A stretch of 64,000 bases of DNA from the NCBI RefSeq assembly GCF_018320785.1, contig NC_054878.1, forward strand, positions 31,757,523-31,821,522, in the 5' to 3' direction. Origin of the DNA: Cheilinus undulatus (taxonomy: Eukaryota; Chordata; Actinopteri; Labriformes; Labridae). Below are positions 12,801 to 24,976 of the stretch, piece after piece. The translations under genes were made by a program, and so were the position numbers. The notes beneath the pieces were generated by a model. It ran no database searches, had not been told where the DNA came from, and worked only from the letters and a program-made list of their open reading frames with translations. Numbering within the stretch: the first letter of the stretch is position 1; every line of letters starts with the position of its first letter.

Positions 12801-13462
12801 TTTTTTTTCAAATTCAACTTTATTCATAAACAAAGTCTGACAGTTACATTCATAAAATAACCACATTGCAAACATCACAAAGAAATATTTCATAAATAAA
12901 ACAGAGGGAAGGGTCAGAGGTCTACTGTGGCATTACATTATGTATACACCTGTGTTAGAAATAGATACGTGAACTTTGGCTTGCTTTAGCTTCATTAGCT
13001 TTAGCTACAGCAGTTAACATTTACACATAAGCCAATGTAGCTAACTTAGCTTAAGCAAATGTAGCTTAAGCTAATGTTGCTGTGTATTTTTTTCTTTGAA
13101 GCTTCATAATTATAGATCCATGAGCTCTGTGAGCTTTAGCTTAAGCTATGTTAGCTAAGTTAACTATGTATCTATTATCTACGTAGCTTACACAGCTAAT
13201 GGAGCTACGTAGGCTATGTTTGATACATTAGTGTTTTCATGGAGGACAGTTGTTTTCCTGTAAGCAGACTGTTTACTCAGCTTTATTAAGCTTTATTATC
13301 AGGCTTTGCAAGTCCTGTTTTTGACTTTTAACTTTTGGTAGCCTAACTCTTACCTTAACTCGTACCCTAACTGGAAAGTTAATCTGGTTTTATTCGACAA
13401 TGTTTTAGTGTGTATTTTCATTCTGACATATTTGGTGTCTCACAGTAACGGTCTTTCAGAGG
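12801..13462. repeat. second copy of the AGCTA-rich repeat
   Basis: Aligns over most of its length with 25115-26280: TTCAACTTTATTCAT..CAAAGTCT, ACCACATTGCAAA, GGCTTGCTTTAGCTT, the TAGCTTAAGC array (13000-13210), TTTTCATGGAGGAC, CTTTTGGTAGCCTAAC and TCTCACAGTA..GGTCTTT. It lacks the terminal inverted repeats and the nested insert of the other copy. Confidence 0.7.
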
Positions 13463-14573
13463 CCAGATCCTTCTCTTTGTTTCAGAATTGGGATTTGAAG
13501 ACCACTGTCCTACAGACACAATTTACTGATGAGAAAATCCCCCAAAAACGAACCACACCACAAGAAGGTTCATGTCCACTTGAACGTTTTTATTATGAGG
13601 TGCATATCATTTAGGAGTAATTAATTTCTCATTCAAAGGTAGTGAGAGAACTCATATTTTTAGAAATGTGACAGGAAATTTCCACCCCTAATATCAGAAT
13701 ATATCCTATTTAAACAAATTTGAAGTTTCAAATAAGCAAAGTGATGATTTGGATTTGATTACCTTTGAAAGACAACCCTAGATTAAACCACAACTTCCAT
13801 CTACTCTCTTCTGATAACTTTTGAGCTATTAAGACTCCATTTCCCATGAACACTTTTGCTCCTTTTTTAAAGTTTGATCTGACCTGAAAATCCCATACAT
13901 ATCAAAACAAAGACCTGAAGTAAACCCATGTTTTTCAGCAGTGTGAAAAGGTCAGAACACAGCATGCTGCTGTGACGCTGCTCTGGGTTACTATAGAATA
14001 AACTACGGACTAGAGGCACTTCATTGATCTATTTTTTAGGTTGTTTGGGGGTTTTCATGTTTTTATGAAGAGGATGGAATAACACAGTGGATAGACTCAG
14101 CAACAGGGATGAAAGAGTAAAGGATGGGCTTATTGCTGGTTGTGGGGTTGAACCAAGGGCTTTTGCTTGGAGGCTGTAGCCTTTATACATAAAACATGAA
14201 ATTTAACCACTGAGCTTCACTGACAAAGCTTTTTTAATCATTATTTATGTCTTAACATCATACATGAAACCTGTTTTTCAAAGTAATCTACAGACACTCT
14301 GCTGAATGTCCTCAGCTTACTCTATGTCCCATGGCCTTGAACTTTAATGTTTTGTTTCTCATTCACAATTCTCATAAACCATGTTTTCAGGAACACCAGA
14401 CCGCTTCTTTCAGCCAAAAAACCCCAGTAAACCTACTACACTTCCTAACAGGACCAACATGGCACACATGAAGCTCATTGGTATTAACATGTAAATTATG
14501 GGGTTAGTCCAAACAAGACTGGACTTCTAAAATCCATGGAGTCTTGTTAGTCTGACTGACATTGTACTAAATA
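13463..14573. other. intergenic, no feature recognised
   Basis: No coding sequence, RNA gene or transposon ends were identified between the AGCTA-rich repeat and the first SINE. Confidence 0.5.
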
Positions 14574-14746
14574 GGGGTTCAGACGGCCCAGCGGTCTGGT
14601 CACACCATGGTGGCCCTGGCTCAAGCCTAGCCTCTTTCCCACATCTTTCCCCACTCTGTCATCCTCATTTCTGATTCCTGTACTCTCTTCCTCTCTAAAT
14701 AAAGGCATAAAAAAGTCCAAAAATAAACCTTTAAAGAAAAACAAAG
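14574..14746 (+). mobile_element. tRNA-derived SINE, copy 1 (degenerate)
   Basis: Shares the order of the copies at 15424 and 45911: a tRNA-like head, a CCCAC..TTTCCCCACTCT body, and a tail with AATAAAGGCAT, AAAAAGTCCAAAAATAAA and A-rich end. The B box is degraded (GGCTCAAGCCT). No clear target duplication. Confidence 0.65.
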
Positions 14747-14879
14747 GAATTTTACTAAGGCAAATTACTCAAAGTCAGAAAAACACACCCAGCTAATGGG
14801 GTTAGATTCATTTACTCCAGCGTGCATTCAGACCCAACTTTTAGGCGTTTTATGCATGCTCCAGTTTCCACACTGTACT

Positions 14880-15196
14880 GTGACCCAGATGTACAATAGG
14901 GATCAACCATATTGTTTTTAAGGGCCTCATCAATACCAATACCAATGACTGAAATTTTAAAAAACAGCACTAAGTTAGTCGACGCAAGAAACAGCACAAA
15001 ACAGCAGGAAAACAAGTGATGCCATACATTCACTGTGGATGGGGCATTAGGAGAGACTGTGGAGTGTGAAAACAAAGCCAGAGGGGAAGACACACCTCAC
15101 AGTGGAGCAACAGTAGCTGACTTTTTTATTGATTTATTTTATCGTTCAGTGAAATAAAACACCGATACAGATAATCAGCCAAATGCCTTATATTGG
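14880..15196. repeat. possible ATAGGGATC/CCGATA-type repeat
   Basis: The sequence AATAGGGATCAACCATATTG, AATACCAATACCAATGAC and, later, ACCGATACAGATAATCAGCC resembles ends of a dispersed fish hAT-like repeat. Boundaries uncertain. Confidence 0.35.
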
Positions 15197-15423
15197 CTTG
15201 AAACACACCAACCCCACCGTGAAGCACAGTGGTGGCAGCAGTAGCCCTGGAAGCTTTGTAGAATGTAGATGGTAAAATGAATGCAGCAAAATATAGGAAT
15301 CATGGAGAACAATTTTATTTAGTCTACAAGAGAACTACGGCTTGGGAGCAGATTTATTTTTAGCATGACAATGGCCCGAAGCATACAGTGAAAGCAACAC
15401 AGAAATGGTTTAAAGACAACAAG
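15197..15423 (+). mobile_element. Tc1-like transposase fragment
   Basis: The sequence ACCGTGAAGCACAGTGGTGG and the later ATGACAATGGCCCGAAGCAT correspond to the VKHGGGS and DNDPKHT-type blocks of Tc1 transposases. It is broken by stops, and a SINE begins directly after it. Confidence 0.6.
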
Positions 15424-15618
15424 CGGCTGGGGTGCACAGATGGTCTAGCAGTCTACTGTGCTACCCACGTACGCAGGCTGCCCGGGTTTGAGTCCAGCCT
15501 GTGGCCCTTTGTCACATGTCTCTCCCCACTCTCTTCCCTGTTTCTGAGTCTATCCACTGTCCTCCTCTATCTAATAAAGGCATGAAAAGGCCCAAAAATA
15601 ATTCTTACAAAAAAAAAA
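15424..15618 (+). mobile_element. tRNA-derived SINE, copy 2
   Basis: Has a promoter A-box-like GATGGTCTAGCAGTC and a B box GGTTTGAGTCC (15485-15495), the family tail (TCTAATAAAGGCATGAAAAG, CCCAAAAATAA) and a poly(A). It sits immediately after Tc1-derived sequence. RNA polymerase III-transcribed, mobilised by a partner LINE (family knowledge). Confidence 0.8.
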
Positions 15619-17439
15619 GCAATACAGAAAACCAATTCGGCTCAACTTTTACACAGCCTTTCATAATTGTATGACTTCTATAAGTGAATATTGTGATGAA
15701 ACTGAGATTATTTTGTGTATTTTAGATATTGTTTATTTAAAGTGAAAAATCAAGTTCTAGGCAAATAAATTTAAAAAATCAAAGTCATACCTATTTCATT
15801 CAAGAGACTTGTGCCCTAAAGACAGTGAAGAGACCCTTAATCTCAGTGATGCCCCTATGCACTGCTGATAAGTTACATAAGCCACAGAACAACATTGCCC
15901 TTAGCTGTCAAAGCATTGCCACCTTCAACAGGCCCAGGCTCTTTACATGCAAATCCAGGAAGTGACAACACTATACTGCCTATTCTGCCACACGACTCCC
16001 TAACAAGTCCCCAAAACCACACACATGGACTGATGAGCAGCCAGATCCAGAACATCACCAGGGTTGTCAAGTGAGAACTTCTCTTCACAGGCGTTTCGTC
16101 TTATTAGGCCCGTAACACATCAGGGTGAATAGACAGTAAGCATCCAACACCCCAGAGCTACCCCCCTCTATGCTAGTTCCCACTGCCCATACCAGCATTT
16201 TACTCATAGCACGCTGAGTAAAAAACTCAAAGATGTAAGTTTCTTGTGCGATTAGAAGGAATAGAATAGGTCAAAGGCATGAATGGGTAAGAGATGGCTA
16301 GTAAATACACTAAAATAGATGTTTTAACTCATAAAAGCTGGATTCATCTGTACTTATCTGTTACAATTTCAGATTTTTCAGAGTTGAAATTTACTCATAT
16401 GAAATATTTGCATAATATATTGATTAGAAAAGGCCTTCGGCATTGTAGATGTTAAAACTCCATGAAGGCCCTCAGTAACATGTTCAATAGCTACCATTAT
16501 GCAACATTTGGTAGCCACAGAGTAACTTCACACGGCCATGGGCCAAGGCTCCATGGTTAATGTCTCACCCAAAGATGATGATTCTTCAGTCTTGTTTTTT
16601 TTAGCTACCTTATTCAATCTTTGGCCAAGTTATCTTTGTCTAGGGGGAGAACATTTTTCCTTCTGTGGTCTTCAGGAACGTTGAAACTTCAGCTGGACGC
16701 TAATAAATGCTACCAGCCATCATGCTAATAAGCTTGTGTGCAAAATCATTGGTTTTAGACTTCTATACAGGTATGCAGGTTTTCTGGATGTGCTCCAATC
16801 GAAAGGACATGATTAGGCTGCAGACAGCATATGGCCCACTGATACACTGATAAGATACATGTGCTGTAAAACCCAGCTTATCATATTTGCACTACTTCGC
16901 TTTTTATTGTGCGTGCTGATAGGGACACTGCTGAGTGGACTTTTCCTAGAAAATTCCAGGTACTGAGTGGACCTTTTTTATGTTAAAGGTTTTGTTTTAG
17001 GGGCCTATTAGTGAATGGATTCCACTTCTGTTAGGATTATTTTCACTTTTGCACCAATCATGATGATGCAGCCACTTTTGGACTAAATTAAGCATTGGAA
17101 AAAAGTAACAGCACGTCTTGTATCAAAATGCTACAAATTTGAAAAATCACATTAATCTAGTGAATACTACATTAAATATAAAAAACTAGAACTACCACCA
17201 AGCAGTAAAATGCCTCTGCAAGGTTTTTAAACCTTTTTAAACCTGCTCACTGAAAGGACAAGAGTGGGTCAAGAAGAAGGGCTGTGATGGTTTCTGTATT
17301 AGTGTGGTTTCTCAAAAAAATATAAGCAAGGGCTTTTCATGAGGCCCAATAGCCTTGACCTTTGACCTATGAAATCTTATCAGTTCAATTCAAGTGGACA
17401 TCCAAAGTAGACATTTGTGCAAAGTTTATAGAAAATCCT
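15619..17439. other. intergenic, no feature recognised
   Basis: No supported gene or complete repeat. A 71-codon minus-strand frame at 15873-16088 has no family resemblance. Confidence 0.5.
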
Positions 17440-17850
17440 ACAAAGCATTGTTGAGATATTGTATGCCGTATCAGGCAGCTGACCCTTCCCATCCCTGCTC
17501 TCCTGCACATGTCTGCATTAGACACACTGTCTTGCCAACGATACCCAAAGATGCACTTAAGAGTCACAAAGGAGTCCAGTTGGTGCCTCTGGCCATCGGT
17601 CAACGTCCAGGCCTCACAGCCAGATGAAAAGACTGGAAGGACAAAAAAACCCAAAAGACTCTGACATTCTTTCACATTCTCAGATACCGGGAACACCACA
17701 CTGTCCTGCTCAGCAAGCCCATCGCCCCGACTGCAAGTCCAAGTCTGTGGGTGATCTCAGCCTCACAGTCAGTGGTTCATGGGTTACCTGGCCAAGATAG
17801 GTGAACTGCCCTACAACTTCCACACTCTCACCATTCAAAGACAGATTCGA
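17440..17850 (-). pseudogene. LINE reverse-transcriptase C-terminal fragment
   Basis: On the minus strand the frame reads LNGESVEVVGQFTYLGQVTH, then after interruptions GCEAWTLTDGQRHQLDSF and IFGYRWQDSVSNADM. FTYLG and YGCETWTLT...LGYRW..VSN are hallmarks of the thumb/C-terminal part of fish LINE reverse transcriptases. The fragment contains a stop between blocks. The Tc1 relic at 17985 follows closely. Confidence 0.75.
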
Positions 17851-17984
17851 TGGCAGATGGTTTAATCTAAATAAGCTTCTGTAAGCATGCTAACAGAGCT
17901 AAAATGTCAAATCAAACCATATTATGACAACTAAATAGGCTAGAAGTAGGCTAAAAGATCTCAAAAAGCAACACATCATGCTGC

Positions 17985-19086
17985 TAACTAGAGAAATCCA
18001 AGAATAGATGGGAAACAAAGTCACTGACATCTATCAGTCTGGAAAGGGCAACAAAGCCATTTCTCAGGATTTGAGACTCCAGCAAACTAAGGTGAGAGCC
18101 ATTATTCACAAATGGAAAAAACTTGGAACGTGGTGAACCTTCCCAGGAGTGGCTGACTTACTAAAAAGGCCCCAAGAGTCCTGGTCCTGGTCTCATTCAG
18201 TAGGTCACAAAAGAACCCAGAATATCTAAGGACCTGCAGGCTTCACTCAACTCAGTTAAGGTCAGTGTTCATGGTTCAACAATAAGAAGGAGACTGGGCA
18301 AAAAGGGCTTGGGAGAGTTCCAAGGCTAAACCCACCAAGGCTTATCTCACATTTGCCAAAAAACTTACAGATTTCTTAAAAAGAAGATCATACAACAGGT
18401 GGTGGTAGTGTGATAGTCTGGGGCTGCTTGGTTGCTTCAAGGCCAGAATGGCTGTAATTGATGGAACCATGAATTCTACTCTCTACCAGAAAATCCTAAA
18501 GGAGAATGTCCAGCCATGAGTTTGTGACCAAGTTCAAGTGTTGCGTTATGGAGCAGAGCAATGATCCGAAACACACCAGCAAGTCCACCTCTGAATGGCA
18601 TAAAAAAAAACTAACAAAATCTTTGACTTTGACTGGAGTTGTCCAGTCAAAGTCCCAACTTAAATCTGATTGAGATGCTGTGGCATGGCCTTAAACAGGC
18701 TGTTTGTGCTCGAAAACCCTCCAGTATGGCTGAATTAAAACAGTTCCGCAAAGAAGAGTGGGCCAAAATTCCTCCACAGCAATGTGAAAAACTTGTTGCT
18801 AGTTATTACAAATCTTTCTTGGAGTTGTTGCCCCCAAGGGTGGCACAACCAGTCATTAGGTTTAGGGGGCAATTACTTTTCCACACAGGGCCAGGTAGGT
18901 TGGGATGGCTTTGACCTTAATAAAAAAAATCCTCCATTTAAATTTTGTTTGTTTGTTTTAACTCAGGTTATCTCTGTCAAATATCAAAATTTCTTAAATA
19001 TGAGATATTTAAGTGTGACAAAAATACAAAAAAATAAAATATAAGAAATCCATAAGGAAGAAAATACTTTTTCAAGGCACTGCAAG
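17985..19086 (+). pseudogene. decayed Tc1-like transposon, 5' truncated
   Basis: Frames read in pieces: DIYQSGKGNKAISQDLRLQQTK followed by a helix-turn-helix-like stretch (18020-18120), GGGSVIVWGC (about 18400), NDPKHTSKSTSEWH (about 18560) and PNLNLIEMLWHGLKQAV (about 18655-18705). Stops and frameshifts interrupt all of them. The right end CTTTTTCAAGGCACTGCAAG (to 19086) is the usual terminal repeat. No left terminal repeat was found. Confidence 0.85.
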
Positions 19087-19870
19087 AAGGGGGATTAAGA
19101 TTTCATTCAATTAAGAGCCATATGTGACCAAAACACCCATCTCTCTGAGGTGTTACTTCTTTTGCTGCAGTGATGACTGACTAACCTAATAAATCTGATG
19201 CTTTCATGTGTTGAAATGTTGATTTTGATGTGGCAGCGTGCAGTCAGTGAGTTCTTTGGATATAGACCAAAGGTTGAATCTGCAAAAGTCCAATCACTGT
19301 TCATGTGTGTGTAAATATATGCATGTGAACTCAATTTGGGACCAAGCCAAAAAAGTGATCTATACGATGTACAGTGCACGTACAGTAAACGGAATGTTCT
19401 GGAAAGGTACAGACGTGTGGGTGTCTTGTGTCAACTTCTAGGGCCTTAATGGTAGTGATAGGAGAGGGAACTGAGACATTAGTGTAAATAAAGTGTGTCT
19501 CTGTGATCTGAATAATAACTTTAATTATAGAGCACTTTTCAAAAGCAAGATACAAAATTATTTACAATAAAAACAAGCAAATAGATAAACAAGCAAATAA
19601 AACCCAAACATTTAACAACTTTATCAATACTACGCTGATGATGAAGTACATGAAAAGGTCCAAATTAGCCAAAAGATAACTGAGTTTTAAGAAGAGGACA
19701 CCTGCCTGCTGGAGATTTCCGGGTCTGAATTTGCACAGCTCTGAGGCCAGAACCACAAAGGCTCAGCCACCGCGCTAAGGTTCAACAAAGAGAAACATGG
19801 CAGGATTTTTTTTGAGGGACTGGATTGGACGATAAACATACATGATATTACATGCCAAGGCACAGGGACA

Positions 19871-20430
19871 TAACCTCACACACCAGATGGATTTGTTTCA
19901 CACATCCATCTGGGAAAGCTTCAATAGGAAACGTTTGAGAAAAGGCAGAGGCTTTGAAAAAGCCTCGGAGTATGATTGGGTGAACGTTCTGTCTGTCACA
20001 TCTCTACGGGCCAATCAGAGCAATAAAGCACGTGACGTAGCCGCTAGCAAGCTGCGTGTGCGCAGCTACTGAGGAATAACGCGAAACATGACGACTATAG
20101 ACATGTAAGTACTCGACTTTTGTCGTTTTTGAAAAGAAAACAACTCACTGCTGTTCTCTGTTCTTCTTTTAACGAAGAAATGTCGTCAAGTTCTGATAAA
20201 ACTGGCGCTTTAGCAGCATCCACGCTAATCTCTTCCTCCATAACTGCACCAGCTCTTGCTGCTGCTTGTTTACGTCACGACTCTGCTGCGCCTGAAAGTT
20301 CTGCCCCTCGTAGCTGATTGGTCTGCTTCGCTTTCTAACCGGGCCCAAACGGTTCAGATGGGAGCTTTGCAAGATGGATTCGCCAGTGAAAAACAAGGAA
20401 ACGGGCGTAGCCATCTGCTCTGCAAGGTTA
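19871..20430 (+). mobile_element. TTAA-type MITE family, copy B (560 bases)
   Basis: Begins TAACCTCACACACCAGATGG and ends CCATCTGCTCTGCAAGGTTA; these are imperfect inverted repeats. Unusually CpG-rich inside (20035-20330). The same ends occur at 4488-5401 and 9058-9129. CC...GG ends next to TTA(A) suggest a piggyBac-like, non-autonomous family; there is no transposase. Confidence 0.65.
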
Positions 20431-20614
20431 ACAGGGACAGGCAAGTTCAACTGAACAGTTGGGTGCAGATCAGATGGAAACTGAGTGTTAGATGGATGGC
20501 AGTGAATGAGAGGCAGAGGGTGGCAGAGTGTGAGACTATGACCTCTAGCAGATCTGTTAACGTCTGTCCCAATTGCCTTCTGGGATTTTTATTTTAAATC
20601 CAAGCAACTGATAC

Positions 20615-20644
20615 ATATGACAGTCTATCTGGCATGTCAGGTTA
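20615..20644 (-). repeat. solo left end of the TTAA-type MITE family
   Basis: Reversed, it reads TAACCTGACATGCCAGATAG, matching the family's left end. It lies about 185 bases after copy B and has no partner end. Confidence 0.55.
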
Positions 20645-21954
20645 GTAAAAGTCAGCACTGTAATAAAAGCTGTGTTTGTAACTTCAGGTGCCTGCCTCTA
20701 GTGGACACCTGACGAACTGCAGTGCTTTACACTTACATACTGGCTTTGCTCTTCAACCATGGAGGTTGATAATTGGGTTTATATTAGAGAAGAGGAGTGA
20801 TAATGAGAGATGGTTAACACCTTGATTTATGGGTTTATTTTCTCTGGTACTGGTCGACAGGCATTTGTGTAATATTTGTTGAAAGGTGAATGTTAAATGT
20901 TGCTTATTGTTTTGTCATTTATTATTCATTCACCTTATTTTTCATAGATACCTTAAAAATCAAGATGTTGCATCCAGCCTGGTCTTTTTAAAATAATAAC
21001 AATAATACTCATTTTATTCTATTTTAAAGCCAATAAAAACTGACACCTAAATGTCTGCAGATTTAGGATATGACATAATTTCTCCGAGTGGCTTTTTGAG
21101 GCCTCTGATATTCAAAATCTATCTCTTTGTGTTATGGATGCATAAATGTATGGATTTCTGCACATGTGAATCTCTTGTGCATTTTCAGTGTGCATACATG
21201 CATGTATTCTCTGTGTGCTGGGCAACACATGATAAACTTTGGTCCTTCTTTTCTTCATACAACGGTTCTATCAGTGAAGTTTTATCAGGTTTGGTCTAAA
21301 GTGCTCGCTGTCAGCTCCAGATAAAGCTAAAGAACAATCACGGTGGTTTATGACACAGCCATAGATACCCTGTGCATGACTTCATTGTGTCTGGACTTTC
21401 AGCCAATGTTTGCTCAACCACATTGACTGACAGGTCAGTACACCGTCAGAGAAGCTCCTGCAAACTGCATTAAGGACTAAACTGTGAGGTGCATCTTGAT
21501 GCATTTTGGTAATATTGTATGGACAGAGTGTTTTTAATATTTGAAGATCTTTAATGTGGTGTGGCAAGTTTAACATACGATAATACTAATCCCTGGAGAT
21601 AAGACTAAGCAAATCTGTTTCAGCAAAGGTGTAATGTTGGCACAGTCCCTCTGAGTATATGTATGTAATGCCCGATGGGGTGTTTGCCCTTAAAAAGTGA
21701 TCGACAATGCAAATGCACCCCAAACTTCTGTCAGCTAATGTGCATGGAATCACAAGTAGAAAACTCCATTTCAGCCATTTTTAATAGGAGAGACTTACAA
21801 ACACTTCTATAAGAAAAATAGAGAGGCAGTGATCACATATATGACTAAAGCTTGATACACAAATTTATGTTAAGTCATTTAAAATTCGACTTACTCAAAT
21901 TTGCATTAAACATGATATCTCAAGACAGAAATAACAATTTCTACTCTACTCAAA
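20645..21954. other. intergenic, no feature recognised
   Basis: Unremarkable AT-rich sequence with short open frames only. Confidence 0.5.
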
Positions 21955-22155
21955 GCACCTTTACACCACAGATCACACCTACCCATTCACACCCTTCCAC
22001 TCTATTCACACACTGATGGCAGAGATGGCTATGGAGAAGTGGCCATCAGTATTAAATAATCCCATTCATACATATCCATACCTGTTTACATGCCAACGAC
22101 AAGGCAGTTAAGTGTCTTATCCAAGAACGATTCGACATGTGACTGCAAGAGAGGA
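21955..22155 (+). repeat. dispersed repeat family R1, copy 1
   Basis: Contains ACAGATCACACCTACCCATT, TTCACACACTGATGGCAGAG, AATCCCATTCATACA and TTAAGTGTCTTATCCAAGAA, then CGACATGTGACTGCA. The same blocks in the same order occur at 45640-45880 and (partial) 50241-50353. Confidence 0.65.
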
Positions 22156-24966
22156 AATAGAAATAAAACAGGAGAGCGTGGTTCTTTGTGTTTTCTCCCC
22201 TACTTCTTCTTCCCATTCTACAATAAAAAGCTGAGAACTGCAACTCTTTGAAAGATGTCTTTCATCATGGTTAAAATGGTTACATATTTTTTGTGAGTTT
22301 TATTTTTTCTGACCTTTAAAAATTACAGTTCAGTTTTAATAAAATACAAATCATGGTGTGTTGACTCAGAAAGGTTTTAATTTTTTAAAACACTTTGATT
22401 TGGTTTAGGTCTTGTTCATTTTTTTCTTCTTTTGTTATATAAAATTGTGGAAATACCCCTATGAGCCAGAAAAAGTGCTGCACCATTATTGCAATATCAA
22501 ACTCATAATGCTCTAAAAAATATTAAATTATCTAAAATTATTTAATTACAAAAGATAAACAACCATAGTCATTTTATCATTTAACCATTGCAGAAACATA
22601 AGAAATGATTTTGTTAACTACCAATGCTGTTAATTTAGGCCAGCTGTGGTATAAACTTTACTTGGGTGGTGGTTTAATAAATTTGTTAAGCACTGTAGCT
22701 ATAAAGGTCTGTGTATATCATGGCCAACAGAATTTCTGTTCAAAGTGAATAATACAAAATCAAGAAACAAGCTTTTTCCCAATTGCTGTAAAAAAAAGTA
22801 GGGAATCAAATATATATATATTTAAAGGTATTTTCTGCTCTTTTGGGCAGCTCATATTAATCTGGGAATCAAAAGGCAAAAATTGCTGTTTCTTGCCTCA
22901 ATGGAATATGAACAGCCAAAAGCCAAAAAAAGCTGCTGAACTGCTGAAAAAGCCAAAAGCAGTATTTTTCCATGTTTTGTTTCTTGATTTTGAATTTTTC
23001 ATTTTGAATCAAAAATCTGTTGACCCATATAGCACCTTATTTGAACACTTTTTTTTTTCACACAGTGATGAAAATGAGTTTCTAACAGAGAAAGAAGACG
23101 AGTTCTGATCAGTTTCAATGTGAGGCAGTGACTCAAAGCCTTAATGGTTTTCGAGGGCCTGGACTGGGACGGGGGCATGTGGCTGGATGCACATGGAAAA
23201 CCCCAGACAGAGGGTGGAGCTAAAATTAACCTCGGTCTATACACTGATAGCAACCACCAATCACATCCACTCTTCTCTTTCTATTTTAAAACCCACCAGG
23301 ACACGCTTAACACGTGATCTTTACAGTAAAATGTACAGAACTGACCTTTAAAAAAGACCCTGTTACACTTCATTTCAATGTTACACCCTTTTTATGTTTG
23401 AAGTGTTTCATTTAACGTTAAAATGATCAACATTATTACCTCACCTTTATGTAACACAATCATGTGTTCAGTGTATACACTCATTTGATTTTGCTTTGAT
23501 AAAATTCCCAATTTTTTTCCTGATTTATATCCTTGTCTTAATTTTATTCTAATGTGATTTGGAGTCTTTATGAATTTTAAGTTGGTAATCATATACTATT
23601 TACCTTTTATTATATACAGGAATAAAAAGGCAAATAAAACAGATAAATGCTTGCATACATAACACTTTCCTACTGTTCCATTGTCTTGTTTTCATCAAGG
23701 AATTACTTGGTACTCAAATATGTTCATACAGGGTCTTACTAAAGTAACATATTCATTCTAAAAGATAATTCGATGAAAGGGATTTTATGTAGCAGAATGA
23801 TAATACATTTTGAATTAAAAACCAAAATATACCTAAAAAAAACTGTTACATTTGGGCTATGATGCACAACTTTAAAGTAAAAAAACTGAACATTTAAGTA
23901 GAAATAATTAACAACTGCAATATGAGGAGAAAAAAGGATACACCATTGCAAACAATTTGGTATAAAAAGCTTACCAGTATCTAAAATGTGATTCTGCATT
24001 CTTCCTTATAAATTGTGCTTTACTTTCTTGTACGATCCTATTCAAAGCAGCCCACTCACAGCTGATACTTGCAGAATTGGTGAACTACTCAGCATGGCAA
24101 TCCATACACGTGATTACGAATACACAGATAACCACTGATTACACAAAACCAGGCATACAGTGGATAACATCTGCACTGCTATATCTCCTCAAATTGTCAT
24201 GTGGCCATGTTATCATGGCACCATGAGGAAGTCGTGTGTCTTTTTCTCAGACTGCGCTTTTGGAAACAAACACCTTTTAAAGTACTCACACAGTAGGATT
24301 TGCTGGATTAAACAGTTGAGCTCTATAACAAATGATTGATTGAATAAGAGTACCCTCAGCTGCTCTATGGGGCAACAGTACAGGTCTCTGTGATGTGGGT
24401 CAGAGGGTTTACACCCCTCTCATGGGCCTCAGTAAGTGAAGAGTAGAATCATGATTAAATGCCATTAATTCATGTGTTTTGACTGAGAAAAAGACATCTG
24501 ATTAGCTCAATACGTTGTGCTTCTTCATAGTACATCAGTCATAGTCACATTTCATAAACAGACAGAAGAAGATAGGGGAAAATATATAAAGGCCTATAAA
24601 AGCTCAGAAAAATAATGAAAAGCCAACATAAAAACAGAGAAATACAGAGGAGACAGGCACTCTTGCTTCTTGATGTTAGATTATAATTGAATGAAATTAA
24701 AACAAAGAGATTCACTCTGATGCACGGGTGTAATATGCTGAATTTCAGCAATGATAGCCACCAAAAGAGCTCATATCAAATGTGGCGAATACCTCTATTA
24801 ACATAGATAGCAGGCAAAAAGAAGTTCTTGAGTTTCTAAACTTAATGAAGAAAACTGATTTTATTAACAGCCAAACATGACAAATATGTACAGCTATGAA
24901 ATATTCATTTTGAACTAACCACATCACACATGCCATCATATTTTTCTATACTGTAAAATTCAATTC
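22156..24966. other. intergenic AT-rich sequence
   Basis: Contains a short TA tract (22811-22820) and a T-run (23050-23059). No gene, RNA or transposon boundary recognised. Confidence 0.5.
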
Positions 24967-24976
24967 AAACTGTATA

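Noticed and set aside
13000..13220. CRISPR-like or satellite array from recurring TAGCTTAAGC units
   Set aside because: Units are irregular with no spacers, and the organism is a vertebrate; it is the core of a dispersed repeat.
15485..15495. tRNA gene suggested by a B-box sequence (also 45968-45978)
   Set aside because: The sequences do not form a tRNA cloverleaf and are followed by SINE body and tail; they are tRNA-derived SINE heads.
20120..20597. Overlapping frames of 65-113 codons in CpG-rich DNA
   Set aside because: They lie mostly inside the MITE copy at 19871-20430 and have no family resemblance.
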